Source of the DNA: Kiloniellales bacterium
GTDB taxonomy: Bacteria > Pseudomonadota > Alphaproteobacteria > Kiloniellales > JAKSBE01
Direction: 5' to 3'
DNA: 43,697 bases
NCBI GenBank assembly: GCA_022361275.1
Contig: JAKSBE010000374.1
Coordinates: 1-43,697 of the forward strand
Below, one piece after another: positions 33,673-40,551 of the stretch (positions are counted from its first letter, which is position 1; each line of letters begins with the position of its first letter). Made by a program: the position numbers and the translations under genes. The notes under the pieces were generated by a model that saw only the letters and a program-made list of their open reading frames with translations, had not been told where the DNA came from and made no database searches.

Positions 33673-35022
33673 ATGTTCGAGAAGGTCCTGATCGCCAACC
33701 GCGGCGAGATCGCGCTGAGGATCCATCGCGCCTGCCGCGAGATGGGCATCCAGACCGTCGCCGTCCACTCGACCGCGGATGCCGACGCCATGCACGTCCG
33801 CCTGGCCGACGAAAGCGTCTGTATCGGGCCGCCGCCGGGCCGGGACAGCTACCTGAACATCCCGGCGATCCTGTCGGCCGCGACCATCACCGGGGTCGAC
33901 GCGATCCATCCGGGGGTCGGCTTCCTGTCCGAGAACGCCGACTTCGCCGCCATGGTCGAGGAGCACGGCTTCGTGTTCATCGGACCCTCGCCCGAGCACA
34001 TCCGGCTGATGGGCGACAAGGTGGCGGCCAAAGAGGCGGCGGTTTCCCTCGGGATCCCGGTGGTCCCCGGCTCGGACGGTGCGATCACCGAGGACGAGGA
34101 AGCGCTGCAGGTGGCCGAGTCGGTCGGCTTCCCGATCCTGGTCAAGGCCGCCGCCGGCGGCGGCGGTCGCGGCATGAAGGTGGCCGGGGACCGAGACGGG
34201 CTGATCCAGGCGCTGGGCATGGCACGCAGCGAGGCCAAGGCCGCCTTCGGCAACGACGCCGTCTACCTGGAGCGCTACCTGGGCGGGCCGCGGCACATCG
34301 AGATCCAGATCCTGGCCGACGGCCAGGGCAACGCCGTCCATCTGGGCGAGCGCGACTGCTCGCTGCAGCGGCGCCACCAGAAGCTGCTCGAGGAGGCGCC
34401 CTCGCCGGCGCTCAACGAAAGCGCGCGCGAGGGCATCGGCAAGGTCGCCACCGACGCCATGCTCAAGTTCGGCTACCGCAGCGCCGGCACGCTCGAGTTC
34501 CTCTACGAGAACGGCGAGTTCTTCTTCATCGAGATGAACACGCGCCTGCAGGTCGAGCATCCGATCTCGGAGGCGATCACCGGGATCGACATCGTGCGTG
34601 AGCAGATCCGGATCGCGGCCGGGTCGACCCTGGCCCTGAGCCAGGAGGACATCGCCTTCTCGGGCCACGCCATCGAATGCCGGATCAACGCCGAGGATCC
34701 CAAGACCTTCATGCCCAGTCCCGGAACGATCACCAGCCACCATGTCCCGGGCGGCCTGGGCGTGCGGGTCGATTCCGCGATCTACGGCGGCTACCGCATT
34801 CCGCCGTACTACGATAGTCTGATCGCCAAGCTGATCGTCCACGGGCGCAACCGCAACGAATGCCTGATGCGGCTGCGGCGGGCGCTGGAGGAATACGTCG
34901 TCGACGGAGTCAAGACGACGATTCCGCTGCACCACGAGCTGATCGGTGCGAACGATTTTATCAACGGCGACTATGATATTCATTGGCTCGAGAGGTTCGT
35001 CGACCAGACGCCCGAGGCCTGA
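33673..35022 (+). CDS. accC: Biotin carboxylase subunit of acetyl-CoA carboxylase
   Basis: A 449-aa ATP-grasp enzyme that carboxylates the biotin of AccB. Visible parts are the N-terminal [11 protein letters not shown] Rossmann-like domain, the glycine-rich ATP loop [13 protein letters not shown], the metal-binding and catalytic segment [14 protein letters not shown], and the C-terminal ECRINAEDP. Length is exactly normal. It is in the aroQ-accB-accC unit, with aat starting 20 bp downstream. Confidence 0.97.
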   Translation: MFEKVLIANRGEIALRIHRACREMGIQTVAVHSTADADAMHVRLADESVCIGPPPGRDSYLNIPAILSAATITGVDAIHPGVGFLSENADFAAMVEEHGFVFIGPSPEHIRLMGDKVAAKEAAVSLGIPVVPGSDGAITEDEEALQVAESVGFPILVKAAAGGGGRGMKVAGDRDGLIQALGMARSEAKAAFGNDAVYLERYLGGPRHIEIQILADGQGNAVHLGERDCSLQRRHQKLLEEAPSPALNESAREGIGKVATDAMLKFGYRSAGTLEFLYENGEFFFIEMNTRLQVEHPISEAITGIDIVREQIRIAAGSTLALSQEDIAFSGHAIECRINAEDPKTFMPSPGTITSHHVPGGLGVRVDSAIYGGYRIPPYYDSLIAKLIVHGRNRNECLMRLRRALEEYVVDGVKTTIPLHHELIGANDFINGDYDIHWLERFVDQTPEA

Positions 35023-35042
35023 CGGAGGATGGTAGCCAGCGG

Positions 35043-35690
35043 ATGAAGCTCAATCCTGAGCTCCTGCTGCGGGCTTACGCCATCGGGATCTTCCCCATGG
35101 CGGAGAGCCGGGACGACCCTGTCGTCCACTGGATAGATCCCGACAACAGAGGCGTCCTGCCCCTCGAGAGGTTCCACATCCCGCGGCGGCTGAAACGCCG
35201 TGTGCGCCGCGAAGACTTCGACGTCCGCTGCAATTTCGCCTTCGACGAGGTGATCGCCGGCTGCGCCGAGCCGGCGCTCAACCGTCCCGACACCTGGATC
35301 AACCGGACCATCGAGGGGCTCTACACCGAACTGCACCACATGGGCTTCGCCCACTCGATCGAATGCTGGCGGGACGGACGGCTGGTCGGCGGGCTCTACG
35401 GGGTGTCCCTGGGCGCGGCCTTCTTCGGCGAGAGCATGTTCAGCCGTGAGTCGGAGGCCAGCAAGGTCGCCCTGGTCCACCTGGTCCTGCGCCTCATCAA
35501 GGGCGGCTACAGCCTGCTCGACACCCAGTTCACGACGCCCCACCTCCGGCAGTTCGGCGCCGTGGAGCTGCCGCGCGAGGACTACAAGATGCGTCTGGCA
35601 CAGGCCCTCTCGGTGACCGCTCAGTTCCCGGTGTCGCTCGACGCCGCCGAGCTCGAGGTGCTCTTGCAGTCGATCACCCAGACGTCGTAG
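35043..35690 (+). CDS. aat: Leucyl/phenylalanyl-tRNA-protein transferase
   Basis: A 215-aa enzyme that adds Leu or Phe to proteins with N-terminal Lys or Arg and so marks them for the ClpS/ClpAP N-end rule pathway. The motifs fit: [23 protein letters not shown] near the start, then [41 protein letters not shown] and [17 protein letters not shown] start at the ATG at 35043; an upstream in-frame start would overlap accC and has no family match. Its last 70 bp overlap the 3' end of the DUF2155 gene on the other strand. Confidence 0.94.
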   Translation: MKLNPELLLRAYAIGIFPMAESRDDPVVHWIDPDNRGVLPLERFHIPRRLKRRVRREDFDVRCNFAFDEVIAGCAEPALNRPDTWINRTIEGLYTELHHMGFAHSIECWRDGRLVGGLYGVSLGAAFFGESMFSRESEASKVALVHLVLRLIKGGYSLLDTQFTTPHLRQFGAVELPREDYKMRLAQALSVTAQFPVSLDAAELEVLLQSITQTS

Positions 35691-36013
35691 ACCGGATGGT
35701 CGACGGCCGAGAGGGCCGGCGAGGACGCGAACATCCAGCCCGTGAAGATCGGCGCCGAGGGGGAATCGGGTCTGACCTCGGTGATCTCCAGAAAGGCGGC
35801 GCGCTCCGGCGGCTCCTCCGGTGGCGTCTTGTGGCAGGTCCGGGCGATGATCTCGAAGGTCCCGAAGCGGACGATCTGGTCGACCGGCGCCTCGAAGGTC
35901 GAAATCCGGGCGGTGATCTTGTCCAGGCCCTGGAGCACGGCGATCTCGGCCCCGACCGCGGGCGTGGCAAGCCAGACGAACAGGACCGGCGTGGCGAGGA
36001 GCGCCGAGCGCAT
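35621..36013 (-). CDS. DUF2155 exported protein
   Basis: A 130-aa protein with a signal peptide ([22 protein letters not shown]) and the DUF2155 core: [74 protein letters not shown]. Function is unknown; the two conserved Cys (in ARTCHK and VIDCK) might form a disulfide. In alphaproteobacteria it is often found near NDUFA12 and mlaD, as here. The ATG at 36013 follows the 82-aa gene's stop by one base. The last ~20 residues (STSSSAASS...) are read antisense to the end of aat. Confidence 0.88.
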   Translation of the reverse strand: MRSALLATPVLFVWLATPAVGAEIAVLQGLDKITARISTFEAPVDQIVRFGTFEIIARTCHKTPPEEPPERAAFLEITEVRPDSPSAPIFTGWMFASSPALSAVDHPVYDVWVIDCKSTSSSAASSDTGN

Positions 36014-36014
36014 C

Positions 36015-36263
36015 TCAGGCCCCGCCTTCCGTGTTTTCGCGATAGGGGTTCTTGAGCGAGTCGACCAGAAGATGCAGGACATTGCGGATCTGCGCCTCGT
36101 CACAGCCCATCAAGATGCCGTCCTCCAGGGCGTCCTGGGCCATTTCGCGGAGCTCCTCGAGGTTCTCGTTCAGCACCTTGATCTTCTCGATGCAGGACAC
36201 CGGAACGCCGTCGGGCTGAAGCCAGGTCGGGAAGTCGAAGCCTTGGTCCTTCTGATCCGCCAA
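36015..36263 (-). CDS. Conserved-looking 82-aa protein, TTG start
   Basis: I do not recognise this family. The protein is acidic and helical: an opening QKDQGFDFPTWLQPDGVPVS, then a long amphipathic helix with heptad-like leucines (IEKIKVLNENLEELREMAQD) and an ending LLVDSLKNPYREN. There is no signal peptide or membrane segment. No ATG is in frame; TTG 36263 is chosen because AGAGGAGG lies ten bases upstream. It is one base from the DUF2155 start and about 107 bp downstream of the methyltransferase, so it belongs to the NDUFA12-mlaD unit. The tight coupling and strong ribosome-binding site make it a real gene. Confidence 0.75.
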   Translation of the reverse strand: MADQKDQGFDFPTWLQPDGVPVSCIEKIKVLNENLEELREMAQDALEDGILMGCDEAQIRNVLHLLVDSLKNPYRENTEGGA

Positions 36264-36370
36264 GGGGGCGATCCTCCTCTTGATCCCGGATCCCCGGGTC
36301 CAGTGCCCCCCCGTGGATCCTGTGCCGAGACTTAGACAGAAGCCGGCGGCTCTGCAAGTCCGCCGAAAGG

Positions 36371-37147
36371 TCAGGCCGGCTTGCGGGCGGAAAAGCGCAG
36401 CCGGACGTAGTCCGCGGTCCAGCGCCCTTCGGCGTCCCGATGGGTCGGCCGCAGCGCCTCGCTGACCTCCGCGGCCAAGTCCCCGCGCGCCTCGGCCGGA
36501 ACCAGCTTGAGGAACGACTCGGCGAAAGTATCCAGCCAATCGGCGATGGGGGCCGGCAGGGGCGTGGGGCGGTCGATCAGCGCGATGCTCCGGACCTCGA
36601 AGCCGCGGGCCTCCAGGCGCCGGCGATAGTCCTCGGGCGTCGGGAAGTACCAGGGATTGGCCGCCCGGCCATCGATCCCCCGGCGTTCCAGGACCGCCAG
36701 CAGCGCCGCCGTGATCCCGGCCACGTTGCCGGCGCCGCCCATCTCCCCGACGAAGCGCCCGCCGGGCCTGAGGGCACGCCAGACCCCCTCGATGACCGCA
36801 TCGGCCTTGCGCATCCAGTGCAGGGCCGCGTTCGAGAAGACGGCATCGAAGGCGGCCTCGAAGTCCAGGGCCTCGCCGTCGGCCTGGCGGGCGTCGAGCC
36901 CGCGCGACCGGGCCACCGCCGCCTGCTCGGCGCTGCCGTCGACGCCGACGACCACGGCGCCCCGGGCGACCAGCATCTCGGTCAGGGCGCCATCGCCGCA
37001 GCCGAGATCGAGGATCGCCTCACCAGGCTCCGGTGCCAGGAGGTCCACCAGCGGCGCGCCGAGATCGGCCACGAAGCGGGCGTTGCGGGCGTAGCGGTCC
37101 GGGTCCCAGCGCTGGCCCGGGATGCTGTCCTCGGCCGCCGAGGTCAC
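36371..37147 (-). CDS. Class I SAM-dependent methyltransferase
   Basis: A 258-aa Rossmann-fold methyltransferase. Motif I is ILDLGCGDGALTEML, motif II/acidic loop VVGVDGSAEQ, and motif IV FDAVFSNAALHWMRKAD, followed by LRPGGRFVGEMGG. The middle SNAALHWM and the length resemble trans-aconitate or small-molecule methyltransferases, but the substrate is unknown. The GTG start at 37147 overlaps the mlaD stop by 4 bp (GTGA), so translation is coupled. It sits between the MCE protein and the 82-aa gene in the complex I accessory unit. Confidence 0.87.
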   Translation of the reverse strand: MTSAAEDSIPGQRWDPDRYARNARFVADLGAPLVDLLAPEPGEAILDLGCGDGALTEMLVARGAVVVGVDGSAEQAAVARSRGLDARQADGEALDFEAAFDAVFSNAALHWMRKADAVIEGVWRALRPGGRFVGEMGGAGNVAGITAALLAVLERRGIDGRAANPWYFPTPEDYRRRLEARGFEVRSIALIDRPTPLPAPIADWLDTFAESFLKLVPAEARGDLAAEVSEALRPTHRDAEGRWTADYVRLRFSARKPA

Positions 37148-37641
37148 TGCTGGCCGCCGGCACCGGCCGCACCGGCGGCCGCCCCGCTCTCGCCACTGTT
37201 GTCCGTGCTGCTGAAGAAGAGCCGCGTGGCGAGGTCGATGATGTTGATCGCCCCCTGGGTGTACTCGATCGAGCCGCCGGGCTGAATGTTCTCGAGCTCC
37301 CCGCCGGGTTCCAGTTCGACGAAGTTCCCGCCCAGCAGACCGTCGGGGATGATCCGCGCAGAGGTGTCCAGCGGCAGTTGGAGGTCGCTCTGGATGGTCA
37401 TGGTGACGATCGCGGTGAAGGTCTCGGGATCGAGGGACTGGCGGGCCACCGTGCCGATCTTGACCCCGCTCATGCGCACGTCGGTGCCGGGCGACAGTCC
37501 CGAGGCGTTCTCGAAGCGGGCCGAGACCTCGTAGCCGGTGACCGGGCTGACCCCCGCACTGGTGAAGGCGAAGGTCACGAAGAACCCCGCCACGATCAGA
37601 ACGACACCGCCCATCACGGTCTCGATGATGTTCCTCTGCAT
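37144..37641 (-). CDS. mlaD: MlaD-like MCE domain protein
   Basis: A 165-aa protein with one N-terminal membrane helix (MGGVVLIVAGFFVTFAFTSAG) and a single MCE domain (YEVSARFENASGLSPGTDVRMSG, VARQSLDPE, IIPDGLLGGNFVELEPGG). The Ala/Gly-rich tail is short. MlaD forms the hexameric periplasmic ring of the Mla phospholipid transporter with MlaF, MlaE and MlaB; none of those are encoded here, so the partners must lie elsewhere. It is 72 bp downstream of NDUFA12 and overlaps the methyltransferase start. Confidence 0.92.
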   Translation of the reverse strand: MQRNIIETVMGGVVLIVAGFFVTFAFTSAGVSPVTGYEVSARFENASGLSPGTDVRMSGVKIGTVARQSLDPETFTAIVTMTIQSDLQLPLDTSARIIPDGLLGGNFVELEPGGELENIQPGGSIEYTQGAINIIDLATRLFFSSTDNSGESGAAAGAAGAGGQQ

Positions 37642-37713
37642 GCGTTTACTCCGGATGCCTGTGCGCGTGTCCGGCTAGCGCCGGTCGGCAGGGGGCCGTC
37701 TTGTCGCGAGCGG

Positions 37714-38094
37714 TCACTCCGGTCGCCAGGGCTCGTAGTCTCCGGTCGCCGGGTCCCGATGGCCGCCGCTCAGGGTGTGGCCCGGGGGACGATAGGCCTG
37801 CTCGGTCCCGGTCAGGTTGGGCTGGTGCTCCTTCTCCCAGGGCCGCTTTGCCGGCCCGCCGATCGGCGGCACCTCGTCCGTGGTGTGGTGGAGCCAGGCG
37901 TGCCACTCCGGCGGCACCCGGCTGGCCTCGGCCTCTCCGTCGTAGAGCACCCAGCGCCGCTCCTTGCGGATGCTGTCCGGATGGACCCGGCCGCCGCCCT
38001 TCTCGCGGAAGTAGCGATTCCCCGTCCCGTCCCTGCCGACCTCTTCGCCGCGCAGCCAAGTATGGAGAATCGTGCCGAGGGTGTTTCCTGCCAT
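37714..38094 (-). CDS. NADH:ubiquinone oxidoreductase subunit NDUFA12 (17.2 kDa type)
   Basis: A 126-aa supernumerary complex I subunit shared by alphaproteobacteria and mitochondria. It has the family opening NTLGTILHTWLRGEEVGRDG, then NRYFREKG, RRWVLYDGEAEASRVPPEWHAWLHH and the ending LTGTEQAYRPPGHTLSGG. It binds the outside of the matrix/cytosolic arm and has no redox centre. I start at the ATG at 38094 with AGGGG four bases upstream; a TTG six codons earlier is possible. It heads the unit NDUFA12-mlaD-methyltransferase-82aa-DUF2155. Confidence 0.93.
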   Translation of the reverse strand: MAGNTLGTILHTWLRGEEVGRDGTGNRYFREKGGGRVHPDSIRKERRWVLYDGEAEASRVPPEWHAWLHHTTDEVPPIGGPAKRPWEKEHQPNLTGTEQAYRPPGHTLSGGHRDPATGDYEPWRPE

Positions 38095-38235
38095 AGCCCC
38101 TTGATCCAACAAGTTCGGCCGGCGCGACTATTGCACCTCCTCTCCCGCCCGTCCAGACGCTGCGTCCCTGGGCTTCTCGGCGGAGAGTCCACGGGCGGGC
38201 TGGACAGCGCCCGGGGCGCGCCCGATAGTGGCGCC

Positions 38236-39270
38236 ATGCCCGACTTCTGGCGAGATTCCGGCTATCATTTGCTACGGCAGGAGCCCGAGACCGGCCGCCT
38301 GGCGGTCACCGACGCCTTCCTGACGGCCTATCTCCGGCGCCCGGAGCTCCGGCCGGTCGAGGAGTCCTGCGCCGCCGAGACCGCGCTCCACGAGCGCCTG
38401 CTGGCCAACCCGCGCGAAGCCGTCTCCGAAGCCCGCCTCGCCGCCCTCGCCGACCCGGACGCCCGGGAGAACTATCAGATCGCGCTCGCCTTCCGCGACC
38501 GTCTGGTGCGGGCCGGTACGGTCGAGGCCGCCTACGCCCGGATCTTCGCCGGGCCGGAGGGGGCCGCGCCGGTCAGGGTCCCCGTGCCGCCGCTGTTCCT
38601 GGACCAGCTCGCCCACGTCATCGCGCGGGCCCTGCTGGAGGGCTGCGAGGACGGCCTCAGGGCGCGGGCCGCAGAGCTGCTGTTCCGGGAGCAGCAGGTC
38701 ACGATCAACGACGGCCACATCATGGCCGCGGACGCCGAGACGGTGGAGATGTACGCGACAACCGGCGGCTTCGGCGATCTCGGCCGCCTGGTCGTGGAGG
38801 CGCAGACGCCGCTGCGGCGGGTCGACCTCGAGGTCATCGACGAAGCCAACGCCGCGATCTACTGGACGCGCGACCAGCGCCACGACCTGGTCCTGAACCT
38901 GAACTTCGCCGGCGCCGGGCTCGACGCCCTGTGCCGGGTCCTGGAGGCCTGGGTCCGGCGCTTCCACGAGGTCGAGGTCAGCCTGCAGCCGGTCCAGGAG
39001 ATCCGCGACGAGAAATGGGCCTGGCATCTCGGCCTCGATGCCGAGGGCTCGCGGCTGCTCAACGACCTGTACAACGGGGTCGAGGTCGGCGAGGCGCGCC
39101 TGGCCCGCCTGCTGTCGCTGTTCCGCCTCGATTTCCGGGATCCCGGCGTGATGCGGCCGGAACTCGCCGGCCGCCCGGTCTACCTGGCGCTTTGCATGTC
39201 GGAGAGCGGCCGGCTGAAGCTCAAGCCGCAGAACCTCCTGGTCAACCTGCCGCTCGCCAGGCCAGCCTGA
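38236..39270 (+). CDS. DUF6352-like protein of unknown function
   Basis: A 344-aa soluble protein with the opening MPDFWRDSGYHLL. From memory this matches DUF6352 proteins of alphaproteobacteria, but I hold that name loosely. It is acidic and largely helical, with a beta segment near VDLEVIDEANAAIYWTRDQRHD. There is no signal peptide, membrane helix or recognised catalytic motif. The ATG at 38236 is chosen because the frame, although open far upstream, is antisense to the NDUFA12/mlaD genes before that point. It is divergent from NDUFA12 and followed by the DMT gene. Confidence 0.75.
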   Translation: MPDFWRDSGYHLLRQEPETGRLAVTDAFLTAYLRRPELRPVEESCAAETALHERLLANPREAVSEARLAALADPDARENYQIALAFRDRLVRAGTVEAAYARIFAGPEGAAPVRVPVPPLFLDQLAHVIARALLEGCEDGLRARAAELLFREQQVTINDGHIMAADAETVEMYATTGGFGDLGRLVVEAQTPLRRVDLEVIDEANAAIYWTRDQRHDLVLNLNFAGAGLDALCRVLEAWVRRFHEVEVSLQPVQEIRDEKWAWHLGLDAEGSRLLNDLYNGVEVGEARLARLLSLFRLDFRDPGVMRPELAGRPVYLALCMSESGRLKLKPQNLLVNLPLARPA

Positions 39271-39319
39271 ATACCCCGGATTCCCGGCGAGTTTGCCGCA
39301 AGGCCCAGGCCATCCTTAA

Positions 39320-39380
39320 GAGAAAAGCAGGACATAATATTTATACCCTATGGCCTAATGAATACTTTCTCGGCCATAGG
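39320..39380 (+). promoter_or_regulatory. AT-rich region with 9-bp inverted repeat before the DMT gene
   Basis: An AT-rich island ACATAATATTTATA (39332-39345) precedes CCTATGGCC (39347-39355) and its exact reverse complement GGCCATAGG (39372-39380), with a 16-bp spacer. The AT island could supply a -10 element, with the repeat as an operator or a leader hairpin. I cannot assign a clear -35. Confidence 0.4.
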
Positions 39381-39425
39381 CGGCAGGCGGCCGTGAGCAA
39401 CGCCGGGCAGACCCGAGACCGCGGC

Positions 39426-40352
39426 ATGGTCGGGCGCGCGCCCTGGATCGCCGGGCTTATCTTCGCCCTGGCGGCGGCGGTCTGCTTTGCCAGCATCCCG
39501 AGCCTGGCCCGGCTCGCCTACGACGGCGGCAGCGATCCCCTGACCGTGGCCTTTCTGCGCTCCCTGATGGGCAGCCTGGCGCTGGTCATGATGATCCTGA
39601 TCTTCCGGCGGCCGATCCTGCTGCCGCGCAAGGCCTGGCCGCTGACCTTCCTGGCGACCCTGTCGTGGTTCGTGACCAACGTCAGCTACCTGGCGGCGGT
39701 CTTCTACCTGCCGGTCGGCCTGGCCTGCCTGCTGCTCTATTGCTTTCCCTTCGTCGCCGCCGCGCTGCTGCCGCTCTCTGGTGCCGGCGGCCTGGGCGCC
39801 CGAGGGTTCGGGGCCGGACTGCTGGCCCTGGTCGGCCTGGGGCTCGCCCTCGCGACGGTCTACGGCGAGCTCGACCCGCAGGGGCTGCTCTTCGCCCTGC
39901 TGGCGGCGGCCGGCGCCAGCATCACGGTCCTGGTCAGCCGGCGCCTGGCCGGCCTGCACGACGTTTTCTCGATCACCGTCTACGTCAACCTGGGCGGCGC
40001 CCTGCTGCTGGCCGGAGCGCTGGTGCCGCTGGGCGGCTTCAGCCTGCCCTACGCCTTTACCGGCTGGGCCGGCCTGGTCGGCGCCAGCGCCTTCTACGCC
40101 GTCGCCATCGTCGTCCAGTTCGCGGCCATGGGCCTGTCCTGCCCGGGCCGGCTGGGCCCCCGGCTGGGCCTCGTCTCCTACGCCGAGCCTCTGCTGACCA
40201 TCGCCATCGCCGCCGTAGTCCTGGGCGAACTTCTGGCCCCCGTGCAGTTCCTGGGTGCTCTGTTGGTGACCGCCGCCCTGGTGCTGCTGGCTTGGCAACC
40301 CCAGGCCGATCCCCAGAGACAAGGGAAAGTCGCCACTACATCTAGAGACTAA
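39426..40352 (+). CDS. EamA/DMT family transporter
   Basis: A 308-aa inner-membrane protein with about ten hydrophobic helices in two EamA repeats (first AGLIFALAAAVCFASIPSLAR, second beginning near GLLFALLAAAGASITVL). These drug/metabolite transporters usually export small metabolites or amino acids; the substrate cannot be predicted. The start is ambiguous: ATG 39426 puts the first helix eight residues in, while GTG 39393 would add 11 polar residues. Neither has a clear ribosome-binding site. It lies alone between the DUF6352-like gene and nrdJ. Confidence 0.85.
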   Translation: MVGRAPWIAGLIFALAAAVCFASIPSLARLAYDGGSDPLTVAFLRSLMGSLALVMMILIFRRPILLPRKAWPLTFLATLSWFVTNVSYLAAVFYLPVGLACLLLYCFPFVAAALLPLSGAGGLGARGFGAGLLALVGLGLALATVYGELDPQGLLFALLAAAGASITVLVSRRLAGLHDVFSITVYVNLGGALLLAGALVPLGGFSLPYAFTGWAGLVGASAFYAVAIVVQFAAMGLSCPGRLGPRLGLVSYAEPLLTIAIAAVVLGELLAPVQFLGALLVTAALVLLAWQPQADPQRQGKVATTSRD

Positions 40353-40371
40353 TCGCGACATCTGCCTTATC

Positions 40372-40410
40372 AACCACAAAATCTGGTGACACTCTCAAGA
40401 TTTTGTGGTT
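40372..40410. promoter_or_regulatory. 13-bp inverted repeat; possible NrdR boxes before nrdJ
   Basis: AACCACAAAATCT (40372-40384) and AGATTTTGTGGTT (40398-40410) are exact reverse complements. Each arm with its flank (CCACAAAATCTGGTGA at 40374-40389, and the minus-strand equivalent at 40393-40408) keeps the conserved C, A, AT, T and G positions of the NrdR box as I recall it. The two centres are only about 19 bp apart, closer than the usual spacing. It could instead be a terminator hairpin for the DMT gene. Confidence 0.4.
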
Positions 40411-40460
40411 AGCTTTTCCTTCATCACGAGACCTGCCTCGGATCCCTGTTCGGGTGAGAT

Positions 40461-40488
40461 TCCGGGCCGCAACGGCCCCGGATTTCTT
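40461..40488 (+). terminator. Terminator-like hairpin in the nrdJ upstream region
   Basis: TCCGGGCCG (40461-40469), loop CAA, then CGGCCCCGGA (40473-40482) with one bulged C, followed by TTTCTT. It lies 64 bp before the nrdJ ATG. It could end the DMT transcript or act as an attenuator in the nrdJ leader. Confidence 0.4.
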
Positions 40489-40551
40489 GGGGTGGATTCT
40501 GGGCGGCAGCGGTCTCCAGCGCAGGCAGCACTCATTAGACAAGGGGGTCAC

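Noticed and set aside
37033-38235. Upstream extension of the DUF6352-like frame
   Set aside because: The frame stays open but is antisense to mlaD and NDUFA12; the protein start MPDFW at 38236 matches the expected N-terminus.
40353-40551. Cobalamin riboswitch before nrdJ
   Set aside because: I looked for a B12-box-like core and the long multi-stem layout; neither is recognisable in about 200 bp.
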